Of a stretch of DNA of 64,000 nt, positions 16,182 through 24,526 are shown one piece after another. The stretch's first letter is position 1, and each line of letters opens with the position of its first letter. Origin of the DNA: DAIOXA01 sp050949165 (GTDB taxonomy: Bacteria; Bacillota; Proteinivoracia; UBA4975); the NCBI GenBank assembly GCA_050949165.1, contig JBMNFF010000014.1:62001-126000 (forward strand), in the 5' to 3' direction. The position numbers and the translations under genes were made by a program. The notes under the pieces were generated by a model. That model searched no databases. It was not told the origin of the DNA and was given only the letters and a program-made list of their open reading frames with translations.

Positions 16182-17037
16182 CCAGTTCCACCCCCGCGTT
16201 CTTGATGGCCTGGAACAGGGCGCGCCGGAAAATTACCCCCGCTACTTGGCGGCGGTACTCGGCGGTGCTGCGGATGTCGTCGATGGGGGATATCTCCGCC
16301 CTCAATTGGGCCAGGGCCTGGTCCAGGTCCAGGGCATCCAGGCTCTGTCCCCGGAGAAGGGCTTCAGTTTGGCCGGCCCTCACGGGCCTCGGCGCCACCG
16401 AACCCAGGCAAATTCTGATATCCTTCAGCTTGGCATCTGCCACCTCCACCTGGACAGCGACGCTGGCGGTGGCGATGGCCATGGCCTTGCGCCTGCCCAG
16501 CTTGATGTAGCAGCCGCCGGCATTGGCCGGCGGGACAGGGAAGCTCACCCCGGTGATGATCTGTCCCGGGGCCAGCACCGTCCCCCCGGGCCCGGTAAAG
16601 AATTCCTGGACGGGGACGCTCTTGGCTCCGGGGCCGGCCAGCTCCACCCGGGCCTCCAGCACCACCAGCGGCGGCGCCATATCCGCCGCCGGCGAGGCAT
16701 TGGCCAAATTGCCGCCCAGGGTGCCGCGATTGCGAATTTGGGGCGCGGCCACCTCTCCCGCCCCTTGGCAGAGGATGGGGACATGGGCCCGCAACCAGGG
16801 ATGATCGAGGATTTCCTGGTGAGTGACCAGGGCGCCTATCCACACCTGGGGTCCGGTCGTTATCTGCTTGAGTTCCGCCACCTTGCCCAAATCCAGCAGT
16901 CCCGTCAACCTGTCCAGCTTCTCATAATGCTGAACCAAGAGATCCGTCCCCCCGGCAATGATCTGCACATCGCCGTTTTCTCTAAGATAGTCCAGTGCTT
17001 CTGTCAGGGAGGACGGAGCATGATAACTGAGAATCAA
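16174..17037 (-). CDS. Xanthine dehydrogenase-type FAD subunit (copy 1)
   Basis: 287 residues from TTG 17037 behind GGAGGTGACGGAAG. It has the FAD-binding AGGTDLLV (about 28-35) and QIRNRGTLGGNLANASPAAD (about 99-118) of the CoxM/XdhB family, and the C-terminal CO-dehydrogenase flavoprotein domain. It delivers electrons to NAD+ or another acceptor. First gene of the copy-1 hydroxylase, 19 bases after ssnA. Confidence 0.94.
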   Translation of the reverse strand: MILSYHAPSSLTEALDYLRENGDVQIIAGGTDLLVQHYEKLDRLTGLLDLGKVAELKQITTGPQVWIGALVTHQEILDHPWLRAHVPILCQGAGEVAAPQIRNRGTLGGNLANASPAADMAPPLVVLEARVELAGPGAKSVPVQEFFTGPGGTVLAPGQIITGVSFPVPPANAGGCYIKLGRRKAMAIATASVAVQVEVADAKLKDIRICLGSVAPRPVRAGQTEALLRGQSLDALDLDQALAQLRAEISPIDDIRSTAEYRRQVAGVIFRRALFQAIKNAGVELDG

Positions 17038-17056
17038 CTTCCGTCACCTCCGTTAT

Positions 17057-18379
17057 TTATATTCGCTCCCAGACCCCGCGGGCCTGGAGGCGGGCTTGCC
17101 GGTACACTCTTTCGGCATCCACCGTCAGGAGGTCCCGGTTCTGCATGAGCAATCTTCCTGCCACCATGGTGGTGCGCACCATCCCCCCGCTCATCCCCAT
17201 GAGAAGGTGGGCATACCAGTTGTCGGCGGTAAGATCGGTGTAGGGGTTATAGTCCACCGTTATCAGGTCGGCCTGCCAGCCCGGGGCCAGGCAGCCGATT
17301 TTCTTCCCAAAGTAGCGGCTGACAATCTCGCTGTTGTTGGCAAAGGCCATGGCTGGAATTGCCGCCCCTGCCGCCGTGGGCTTCTGCTCCCCGTGCTTGT
17401 GGATGAGGTTGGCCACCTTGATCCCCTCAAACATGTCGGTGGTGTATCCGTCGCTGCCCAGACCTACGCGCAGGCCCCGCGCCAGCATGGCCAGGACATC
17501 GGCCCGGCCCACGGCATTGCCCATGTTGGATTCGGGATTGTGGAGGATGCTGACATCCCGCTCCCTGAGGATCTCCGCCTCTTCCTCATCGATGTGCACG
17601 CAGTGCACCGCCAGGCTCAGGGGATTCCAGATCCCGAACTTATCCAGGCGCTTGACCACCGGGAGGCCAAAGGAGCTGATGCTGTGCTCCCGATCCCAGG
17701 CGTCCTCGGCGGTGTGAACATGGAAGCCCAGATCCTCCGCCGCCTCGGCACAGGCCCAAAGGGTGGCGTCGGAGAGGGTAAAGCTGGCGTGAAGGCCAAA
17801 GGAGGGCGCCAGGAGCTCCGGCTGTGCCCGCCGACACCACTCAGCAAAGCGGCGGTTTTCTTCAATTCCCGCCCGGGCTATTTCCTCCCCGTCCCGATCC
17901 GAGACCTCGTAGCAGAGGCCGGCCCGGAGGCCCAATTCGGTGCAGGCCCGGGCCAGCTCATCCAGAGAGCCCGCCACGGCATGGGGACTGGCATGGTGAT
18001 CCAGCAGGGTGGTGGTCCCATTCTTGATGGCCTCGATGCCGCTGACCAGGGCGCTGTAGTAATTGTCCCGGGGGGTGAGGACCTTGTCCAGACGCCACCA
18101 CAGTCCCGCCAGGATTTCCCGAAAGTCCTTGGGATGGTAATCGGGGAGGGACATGCCCCGGGCAAAGGCGCTGTACATATGCATATGGGCGTTGAGCATC
18201 CCCGGCATGATCACGCCGCCATGAGCGTCGATGGTCTGGGCCCCGGGGTATTTGGCCATAATCTCCGTCTCGGGGCCCAGGGCGGCAATGGCGCTTCCTT
18301 CCACCGCCACCGCTCCCTGAGGGATGACGGGCTCGCCAGGATCTAAGGTGATGACGGTGCCGTTTCTGACCACTTTCAT
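17057..18379 (-). CDS. ssnA: Putative aminohydrolase SsnA
   Basis: 440 residues, an amidohydrolase-superfamily protein. Metal ligands are in MLNAHMHMYSAFARGM (about 61-76), HVHTAEDAWD and the late GLGSDGYTTDMF aspartate. That last motif and the YEVSDRDG stretch fit SsnA rather than guanine deaminase or chlorohydrolase. SsnA belongs to the anaerobic urate/selenium-hydroxylase gene set with YgeW and YgeY and probably hydrolyses a ring-opened purine intermediate. Its start overlaps the previous stop as ATGA. Confidence 0.85.
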   Translation of the reverse strand: MKVVRNGTVITLDPGEPVIPQGAVAVEGSAIAALGPETEIMAKYPGAQTIDAHGGVIMPGMLNAHMHMYSAFARGMSLPDYHPKDFREILAGLWWRLDKVLTPRDNYYSALVSGIEAIKNGTTTLLDHHASPHAVAGSLDELARACTELGLRAGLCYEVSDRDGEEIARAGIEENRRFAEWCRRAQPELLAPSFGLHASFTLSDATLWACAEAAEDLGFHVHTAEDAWDREHSISSFGLPVVKRLDKFGIWNPLSLAVHCVHIDEEEAEILRERDVSILHNPESNMGNAVGRADVLAMLARGLRVGLGSDGYTTDMFEGIKVANLIHKHGEQKPTAAGAAIPAMAFANNSEIVSRYFGKKIGCLAPGWQADLITVDYNPYTDLTADNWYAHLLMGMSGGMVRTTMVAGRLLMQNRDLLTVDAERVYRQARLQARGVWERI

Positions 18380-19737
18380 GCCTGCCCCGCCTTTCTCAGA
18401 AGCCTTTGAGCAGCTGCGTTGCCCCGGCGGGCGATTTCCCCTTCCTCCATGCCGACCAGTTGCCCGTCTCTGACGACGATGCGCCCGTTGACCATGGTGA
18501 TGTCCACGGTGGCGCCGCCGCAGGTGACCAGGGCGGTGATGGGGTCCTGACAGCCGGCATAGTCCAGGCAGTCGGCCCGAACCAGAAATAAATCCGCCGC
18601 CTTGCCCGGAGCCAGGCAGCCGATGTCCTCCCGGCCCAGGAGCCGGGCGCCGCCCCGGGTGGCCATGGCCAGCACATCCCGGGCGCTGAGGCTGTCGATA
18701 CCCCAGTTCAGCTTGGCAATGAGCAGGGCCTCCTTGAGTTCCGCCAGCATGTTGGACCCGTCGTTGCTGGCGCTGCCATCCACCGCCAGGCCCACCTTTA
18801 CCCCCCGGGCCAGCATCTGGGGAATCTTCGCCGTTCCTGAGGCCAGCTTCTGGTTGGAGGCGGGACAGTGGGCGACGCCGGTGCCGGTGGCCGCCAATTC
18901 GTCCAGCTCGGCCTCGGTGAAGTGGATGCCATGGGCAAACCAGATATCCTCACCCAGCCAGCCCACGCTCCTCATGTATTCCAGGGGGCGCATGCCCACC
19001 TTTTCCAGGCAGAATTCATTCTCGTCCCGGGTCTCGGCCAGATGGGTGTGACAGCGCACCCCGTGTTTCCGGGCCAACTCCACCGACTGCTCCAACAAAC
19101 TGCGGGTGACGGAGAAGGGCGAGCAGGGGGCCAGGACGATTTGGCACATGGAATACTCCTCGGCGTCGTGATAGCGCTGAATCAGGCGCTGGCAATCGGC
19201 CAGGATTTCCTCTTCGGACTGGATCACCGAATCGGGGGGTAAGCCCCCGTCCTTTTCTCCCAGGGACATGCTGCCCCGGCAGGGGTGAAAGCGGATTCCC
19301 AACTGGGCCGCAGCCTGGATTTGGCAGTCGATGAGCTGCTCCTGCCCCCGGGGGAAGACATAGTGGTGATCGCTGGCCGTAGTGCACCCCGATTTCAGGA
19401 GCTCGGCCAGCCCCACCAGGGCGCCGGCGGTTACCGCCTCCTGGTCCAGGCCGGCCCAGATGGGATAGAGAAATTTCAGCCAGGGAAAGAGTTCCGCCTC
19501 CTGAATCCCCCGGATACAGCGGGTCAGGGTCTGGTAGAGGTGGTGATGAGTGTTGACGAGGCCGGGGAACACCCAGTACTTCTCGGCATCGATTACAGTG
19601 GCCCCCGGCGGCGGGGCGAGGTCGGGACCGATTTTACGTATGGCCGGCCCCTCCACCAGGATATCCTGCCCCCGCAACTCCCGACCCTCATCATCCATGG
19701 TGGCGATAAAAGCGGCGTTTTTGAGGAGGATGGCCAT
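18376..19737 (-). CDS. 8-oxoguanine deaminase
   Basis: 453 residues, amidohydrolase superfamily. Motifs: LVNTHHHLYQTLTR (metal HxH, about 66-79), CHTHLAETRDE, FAHGIHF and VDGSASNDGSNML. The last is characteristic of 8-oxoguanine deaminases (and the related hydroxydechloroatrazine group). It would convert 8-oxoguanine to urate, supplying the same downstream route as the hydroxylases. Starts by TAATG overlap with the FeS subunit gene and ends by overlap with ssnA. Confidence 0.87.
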   Translation of the reverse strand: MAILLKNAAFIATMDDEGRELRGQDILVEGPAIRKIGPDLAPPPGATVIDAEKYWVFPGLVNTHHHLYQTLTRCIRGIQEAELFPWLKFLYPIWAGLDQEAVTAGALVGLAELLKSGCTTASDHHYVFPRGQEQLIDCQIQAAAQLGIRFHPCRGSMSLGEKDGGLPPDSVIQSEEEILADCQRLIQRYHDAEEYSMCQIVLAPCSPFSVTRSLLEQSVELARKHGVRCHTHLAETRDENEFCLEKVGMRPLEYMRSVGWLGEDIWFAHGIHFTEAELDELAATGTGVAHCPASNQKLASGTAKIPQMLARGVKVGLAVDGSASNDGSNMLAELKEALLIAKLNWGIDSLSARDVLAMATRGGARLLGREDIGCLAPGKAADLFLVRADCLDYAGCQDPITALVTCGGATVDITMVNGRIVVRDGQLVGMEEGEIARRGNAAAQRLLRKAGQA

Positions 19738-20207
19738 TACTCTCCCCCCTCAGCGGCGGCCTGGACGGCCTCTATAATCTGCTGGTATCCTGTGCAGCGG
19801 CAGAGCACCCCTGCCAGGCCCTCTTTGATCTCCTGGGCGGTAGGTTTGGGATTTTCCCGGAGCAGGGCGGTGGCTGCCATGAGCATTCCCGGGGTGCAGA
19901 AGCCGCATTGTACGGCATTGTGGTCGATGAAGGCCTGCTGGAGACGGCTGAGCTTAGCAGCCGCTCCCAGGCCTTCCACCGTCTCCACCCGGGCGTCCTG
20001 GCATTGGGCGGTGAGGACCAGGCAGGAATTGACCAGCTGGCCGTTGAGGATGACAGAGCAGGCGCCGCATTCCCCCACCCCGCACCCTTCCTTGGTCCCC
20101 GTCAGGCGCAGGCGCTCCCGCAGGGTGTCCAGGAGGCGCTCATTGCCGGGGACCTCCAGGCTGTGCTCCTGACCGTTGACGGTCAGGGTAACTTGGACTG
20201 TCTTCAT
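19737..20207 (-). CDS. Xanthine dehydrogenase-type 2Fe-2S subunit (copy 2)
   Basis: 156 residues from ATG 20207. An ATG two codons earlier (20213) is possible, but the GGGGGTGG ribosome site is better spaced for 20207. Cys42, 47, 50, 62 and Cys101, 104, 136, 138 bind the two clusters at positions identical to copy 1, yet the sequences differ at many residues, so the copies are diverged paralogues rather than a fresh duplication. Confidence 0.94.
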   Translation of the reverse strand: MKTVQVTLTVNGQEHSLEVPGNERLLDTLRERLRLTGTKEGCGVGECGACSVILNGQLVNSCLVLTAQCQDARVETVEGLGAAAKLSRLQQAFIDHNAVQCGFCTPGMLMAATALLRENPKPTAQEIKEGLAGVLCRCTGYQQIIEAVQAAAEGGE

Positions 20208-21073
20208 CTCCATTCCACCCCCAAAGCCTGTTTGATTGCCCTTTCCACCAGGGCGATGATCACCGGCTCTTTATAGTCGGTGGACCAGCGGCGGCCCGAA
20301 ACCTTGACCATGGTGGCGGCCACCGCCTCGCCGGCCTGGCGGATGATGGTAGCGTCGGGAACCTTGCCCAGCAGGACCTGCTCGGCCTCGGGAACGCGAC
20401 CGGGACTGGGCAGCACAGAGCCCGGCGCAATGCTGATGTAGTCCACGGCCCCCTCCTTTGGGTTGACAACCACGGCCACGTTCATTCGGGCGATGGCCAG
20501 GGCTTCCCGCCTGGCCAAGCGGACAAAGCCCCAACCAGCGGTGGCGGGCAGCCTGGCAAAGGCGATCTCCGTCAGCAGCTCTCCCGGCATCAGGCAGGTG
20601 CGGTTAGGTCCTGTGATGAAATCCTCCAGGGGCAACCAGCGGCTGCCGGCGTTGCTCTCCAGCTTGACGCAGGCTTCCAGGGCCACCAGGGGCGCCACAG
20701 TATCGGCGCAGACGGCGGCGTTGGCGATATTGCCGCCCAGGGTGCCCCGGTTGCGGATCTGGGGCGAACCCACTGCCGCCGCAGCCCTGGCCAGGAGACC
20801 GGCATGGCGGGCCAGGATGTCGGATTTGGCCACCTGGGCGTGGGTGACGAGGCAGCCCAGGCGCAGGGTGTCCCCATCCTCCCGAATGTAGTTGAGTTCA
20901 CCAAGGCCTGTGATGTCCACCACATGCTTTACTCCGGCCAGGCCCCGACGGCTGCGCAGGTAGATCATCAGATCGGTGCCTCCGGCCAGGACTCTGGCCG
21001 AGCTCCCCAGCTCCACCAGGAGTTCCAAAGCTTCCCGGAGGCTTTGGGGTCGGTGAAATTGGAATTCGATCAT
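20204..21073 (-). CDS. Xanthine dehydrogenase-type FAD subunit (copy 2)
   Basis: 289 residues from ATG 21073, behind GGGGGGAAGGG and overlapping the Mo subunit stop (ATGA). A longer in-frame extension to 21559 lies wholly inside the Mo-subunit gene and is rejected. FAD motifs: VLAGGTDLMIYL and QIRNRGTLGGNIANAAVCAD. Gene order here is Mo-FAD-FeS, whereas copy 1 is FAD-FeS-Mo, which argues for separate origins of the two operons. Confidence 0.94.
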   Translation of the reverse strand: MIEFQFHRPQSLREALELLVELGSSARVLAGGTDLMIYLRSRRGLAGVKHVVDITGLGELNYIREDGDTLRLGCLVTHAQVAKSDILARHAGLLARAAAAVGSPQIRNRGTLGGNIANAAVCADTVAPLVALEACVKLESNAGSRWLPLEDFITGPNRTCLMPGELLTEIAFARLPATAGWGFVRLARREALAIARMNVAVVVNPKEGAVDYISIAPGSVLPSPGRVPEAEQVLLGKVPDATIIRQAGEAVAATMVKVSGRRWSTDYKEPVIIALVERAIKQALGVEWR

Positions 21074-23370
21074 TTGCCCTTCCCCCCTTCGTAGCGGCTC
21101 AGGGACCTGCCCAGGAGCACCCGCTCCAAGTTCAGGGGCAGTTCCCGCACCCGGCGGCCACAGGCCTGAGCCACGGCATTGGCGATGGCCGGGGCCGTCA
21201 CCTCCAGGGTGGGCTCCCCTATGGTCTTGGCCCCGTACGGTCCATAGCCGTCGGGGTTTTCTACGATTATCGGGACCACCTCCGGCATGTCCTGGATGCC
21301 GGGCAGCAGGTACTCGTCGAAGTTCTCGGACTTGATGGTGCCCCGGTGCTGCTCCAGCTCTTCCAGGAGGGCGTAGCCCATACCCTGGGCGACGCCGCCG
21401 TAGATCTGGCCCCGCACCGTCTCGGGGTTGATGGCCCGGCCCACGTCGTGGGCGGCCGTTACCTTCAGGACCCTGGTATAACCTGTCTCGGTATCCACCT
21501 CCACCTCGGCCACCTGGCAGCAGTAGACATAGGTGAAGTAGGCGTCGCCCTGACCCCATTCTTCATCCCAGGTGACCCGGGGCGATCTGTACCAGCCCAG
21601 CTGAGTGAGGAGTTCGCCCTGGGAGCGAGCGACTTCCACGGCATCCTCAAAGCTGATACTGCGGGAGGGGTCGTCCTTGACCCAAATCCGGTTCTCCCCC
21701 CAGGTCAGTTCCTCGGCGCCGGCCCCCAACTTGCCCAGGACGGCGCCCAGGATGGTCTCGCGCACCTTGATGGCGGCCAGGCGCACGGCATTGCCCCCCA
21801 TCAGGGTGCTGCGGGAGGCCACGGTGGGCCCGCCGTCGGGAATGAGGGCGGTGTCGGTCTCCATAAAGCGGACCCGGTCGACATCTATCCCCAACTCCTC
21901 GGCGGCTATCTGGGAGAATATGGTCTGCAGACCCTGACCGTTTTCAGCCAGGCCTGAGTAGATGTAGACGGTGCCGTCGTACTGCACCGAGACGATGGCC
22001 CCGGTGGCGTCCACCCCTTCGGCGCCCAGGGAACAGCCCCGGAAGCTGCAGGCCAGGCCGATTCCTCTGCGGATTCTCCCACTCTGCTGCTGATATTGTT
22101 GGCGCTTGGCCAGGTAATCGGCTTTCTCCACCGCCTTGTCCAGCACTTCCAGGAGGCTGACCTGGTGGTTATCCAGCTTTTGGCCGGTGGCGGTAACCGA
22201 GCCCTGGCGGAATCCGTTGAGCCGGCGCAGTTCCAGGGGCTCCATGCCCAGCTCCTGGGCCAACTCGTCCATGAGGGATTCCTGGGCGAAGATGATCTGG
22301 GGCGAGCCAAAGCCTCGCATGGCCCCGGTGTAGCAATTATTGGTATAGATTCCATACACATTGGTGAGGACGTGGGGGACTTCATAGGGCCCCGTGGCCT
22401 GAACCACCGAGCGCCAGGTGACAAAGGGAGTCTGGGAAGCATAGGCGCCGGCGTCGGCGATGATAAATATCTCCATGGCCGTCAGCTTGCCCTCCCGGGT
22501 GACGCCGACCTTGTACTTCAGTTTGTAGGGATGGCGCTTGTAGCTCTCACGAATGGACTCTTCCCGGGTGTTTACCATCTTGACCGGCTTGCCCGTCTTC
22601 AGGGCCAGGACTGCCGCCCGGGCGCAGAGGGCCGACATCACCTCGTCCTTGCCCCCGAAGGAGCCGCCCATGTAGGACTGGATGACCCGCACTTCATTGA
22701 GCTTCAGTCCCAGGATTCCAGCCAGGGCCTTGCGGCAGGAAAAGGGGTTCTGGATGGAGCCATAGACGGTGATCTTGCTGGGGCCCGAACCGGGCACGGC
22801 CACGGTGGCCTCGGGCTCGATATAGGCGTGCTCGATGAACTGGGTCTTGTACTCCCGTTCCAGGATGATATCGGCGGCGGCGAACCCCGCCCGGACATCC
22901 CCCTTCTTTACCACATGATGGGCGGCAATATTGCCGGGGCTATCGGCGTGAAGCTGGGGCGCCCCCTCCTGCATGGCTTCCTCGGGGTCAAAGACCCCCG
23001 GCAGCGCCTCATACTCCACATCGATTAATTCCAGGGCCTTTTCTGCCAGTTCCGGCGTCCGGGCCGCCACCATGGCCACTCCGTCCCCCCGGTAGCGCAC
23101 CACGTCCCGGGCCAGAAGCTGCTGATTGGCGATGACGGCGCCGAACTCGTTGCGGCCGGGGACGTCGGCGGCAGTGAGGACGGCTTCTACTCCGTCCAGG
23201 GCCTCGGCCCTGCTGGTCTCGATTTTCAAGATGCGGGCGTAAGGATGGGGCGTGCGCAGCACCTTGCCGTAGAGCATGCCGTCGAGGAACAAGTCGGCGC
23301 CATAGCGGGCCCGGCCGGTAACCTTGTCCAGGGCATCTACCCGGGGCGCGGGTTTGTTTACTATTCGCAT
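21070..23370 (-). CDS. Xanthine dehydrogenase-type molybdenum subunit (copy 2)
   Basis: 766 residues, complete. Motifs: GGSFGGKDEVMS (about 233-244; copy 1 has GGAFGRRED), TGAMRGFGSPQ, and the C-terminal GAKTIGEPTLEV with the catalytic glutamate. Differences from copy 1 at the substrate-side loops suggest a different substrate, such as hypoxanthine against xanthine or nicotinate-like rings. The start has AAGGGGGG. A terminator and 120 bases separate it from ygeW, so this may begin a second transcription unit of nine or ten genes down to ade. Confidence 0.92.
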   Translation of the reverse strand: MRIVNKPAPRVDALDKVTGRARYGADLFLDGMLYGKVLRTPHPYARILKIETSRAEALDGVEAVLTAADVPGRNEFGAVIANQQLLARDVVRYRGDGVAMVAARTPELAEKALELIDVEYEALPGVFDPEEAMQEGAPQLHADSPGNIAAHHVVKKGDVRAGFAAADIILEREYKTQFIEHAYIEPEATVAVPGSGPSKITVYGSIQNPFSCRKALAGILGLKLNEVRVIQSYMGGSFGGKDEVMSALCARAAVLALKTGKPVKMVNTREESIRESYKRHPYKLKYKVGVTREGKLTAMEIFIIADAGAYASQTPFVTWRSVVQATGPYEVPHVLTNVYGIYTNNCYTGAMRGFGSPQIIFAQESLMDELAQELGMEPLELRRLNGFRQGSVTATGQKLDNHQVSLLEVLDKAVEKADYLAKRQQYQQQSGRIRRGIGLACSFRGCSLGAEGVDATGAIVSVQYDGTVYIYSGLAENGQGLQTIFSQIAAEELGIDVDRVRFMETDTALIPDGGPTVASRSTLMGGNAVRLAAIKVRETILGAVLGKLGAGAEELTWGENRIWVKDDPSRSISFEDAVEVARSQGELLTQLGWYRSPRVTWDEEWGQGDAYFTYVYCCQVAEVEVDTETGYTRVLKVTAAHDVGRAINPETVRGQIYGGVAQGMGYALLEELEQHRGTIKSENFDEYLLPGIQDMPEVVPIIVENPDGYGPYGAKTIGEPTLEVTAPAIANAVAQACGRRVRELPLNLERVLLGRSLSRYEGGKGK

Positions 23371-23384
23371 CTAATCCCCCCTTT

Positions 23385-23445
23385 AAAGGAAGTCAGAAAA
23401 AGGAAGTCGGATGTCAGAGGTCAGAAGCCGGCAAAGGAATCCGGC
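23385..23445. repeat. Short direct repeats upstream of the copy-2 hydroxylase genes
   Basis: AAAGGAAGTCAGA (23385-23397) and AAAGGAAGTCGGA (23399-23411) are near-identical with a 14-base period. They are followed by GTCAGAGGTCAGA and a small GCCGG...CCGGC hairpin (about 23427-23445). No other feature explains the stretch. It could be low-complexity spacer or binding sites. Confidence 0.55.
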
Positions 23446-23454
23446 CTAAAAAAC

Positions 23455-23484
23455 AGGGTAAAAATGCCGGGCCAGCGGCCCGGC
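23455..23484 (-). terminator. Intrinsic terminator after ygeW
   Basis: On the minus strand GCCGGGCC-GCT-GGCCCGGC (23484-23466) is followed by ATTTTTACCC. It lies 10 bases past the ygeW stop and before the copy-2 hydroxylase genes. Confidence 0.75.
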
Positions 23485-23493
23485 TCATTGAGC

Positions 23494-24480
23494 TTAAGGA
23501 CGGCCGCCCATGGTCAAGGCCATAATGGCCTTGGCGGTGTGGAGACGGTTTTCTGCCTCGTCAAACACCACAGATTGCGGTCCGTCGATGACATCGTCTG
23601 TTACTTCATTGCCCCGGTCGGCGGGCAAAGCATGCATGTAGATGCAATTTGAATTGGCCAGCGCCATGCGCCGGGAATTGCAGATCCAATCGGTATACTG
23701 CTGGGACAGGCGCAGTGACTCCTGGGGATCGTCGGTGAGGAGCTGGGAGCCCCAACTCTTGGGCACCACCACATCTGCGCCCCGGAAGGCCTCATCCATA
23801 TCGTCGGTGACGCGGAAGGTACAGCCGTTTTCCTCGGCATTTTTCTTGGCCTGCTCGATTATTTCCGGCATCAGCTGAAACTCCTTGGGATGGGCCAGGG
23901 TGATGTTCATGCCATATCGGGGGAAGAGGAGGATCTGGGACTGGGGCACCGACAGGGGCTTCATATAGCTGGGGGCAAAGGCCCAGGATATTGTGACATT
24001 CAAACCCCGGGTGTTGTCGAACTTCTCTTGAATGGTCATCAGGTCGGCCATGGCCTGGCAGGGATGGTAGATATCGCACTGCATGCTGATGATGGGGACC
24101 CGGGAGTAGGAAGCCACTTCCCGGATATACTTATTGCCCTCCTTCCAGAAGCAGTTGCGGATGGCGATCCCGTGGCCATAGCGGCTGAGGACCATGGCGG
24201 TATCCTTGGGGGCCTCGCCGTGGCTGATCTGCATCTTGTCGGGGGTAAGGTCGTGGGCATGGGCGCCCAGTTGGGTGGCCCCGGCCTCAAAGGAGTTCCG
24301 GGTCCGGGTGGACTGCTCAAAGAACATCATGAACAGAGTCTTGTCCTGGAGGAGGCGATGGGGTTCGCCCAGGGCAAAGCGGCGCTTGAGATCCTTGGCC
24401 ACGTCCAGGACCATGTCCAGCTCTTCCCTGCTCCAATCCTGGGTGGTGATGAAGTGTTTGCCTCTAAACAGTGAATGCAT
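23494..24480 (-). CDS. ygeW: Knotted carbamoyltransferase YgeW
   Basis: 328 residues of the aspartate/ornithine carbamoyltransferase superfamily. The carbamoyl-phosphate loop is FFEQSTRTRNSF (about 53-64) and the HPCQAM motif is at about 139-144. HALPADRG replaces the HCLP-type motif of ornithine enzymes. Together with YgeY and SsnA next door this identifies the YgeW type, which has a knotted fold and no proven substrate. Run backwards it could release carbamoyl phosphate from a purine-derived ureido compound and so yield ATP. The ribosome site is CAGGAGGGAAAG. Confidence 0.9.
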   Translation of the reverse strand: MHSLFRGKHFITTQDWSREELDMVLDVAKDLKRRFALGEPHRLLQDKTLFMMFFEQSTRTRNSFEAGATQLGAHAHDLTPDKMQISHGEAPKDTAMVLSRYGHGIAIRNCFWKEGNKYIREVASYSRVPIISMQCDIYHPCQAMADLMTIQEKFDNTRGLNVTISWAFAPSYMKPLSVPQSQILLFPRYGMNITLAHPKEFQLMPEIIEQAKKNAEENGCTFRVTDDMDEAFRGADVVVPKSWGSQLLTDDPQESLRLSQQYTDWICNSRRMALANSNCIYMHALPADRGNEVTDDVIDGPQSVVFDEAENRLHTAKAIMALTMGGRP

Positions 24481-24526
24481 GGCTTTCCCTCCTGTGCTTT
24501 AAGAAATCTTTATTCTTTCTGGCACG

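Noticed and set aside
20204..21559. An N-terminal extension of the copy-2 FAD subunit to 21559
   Set aside because: It lies wholly within the molybdenum-subunit gene; the ATG at 21073 has its own ribosome site and starts the family sequence.
13423..23370. Recent tandem duplication of the molybdenum hydroxylase operon
   Set aside because: Gene order and many residues differ between the copies; no long nucleotide identity was seen.
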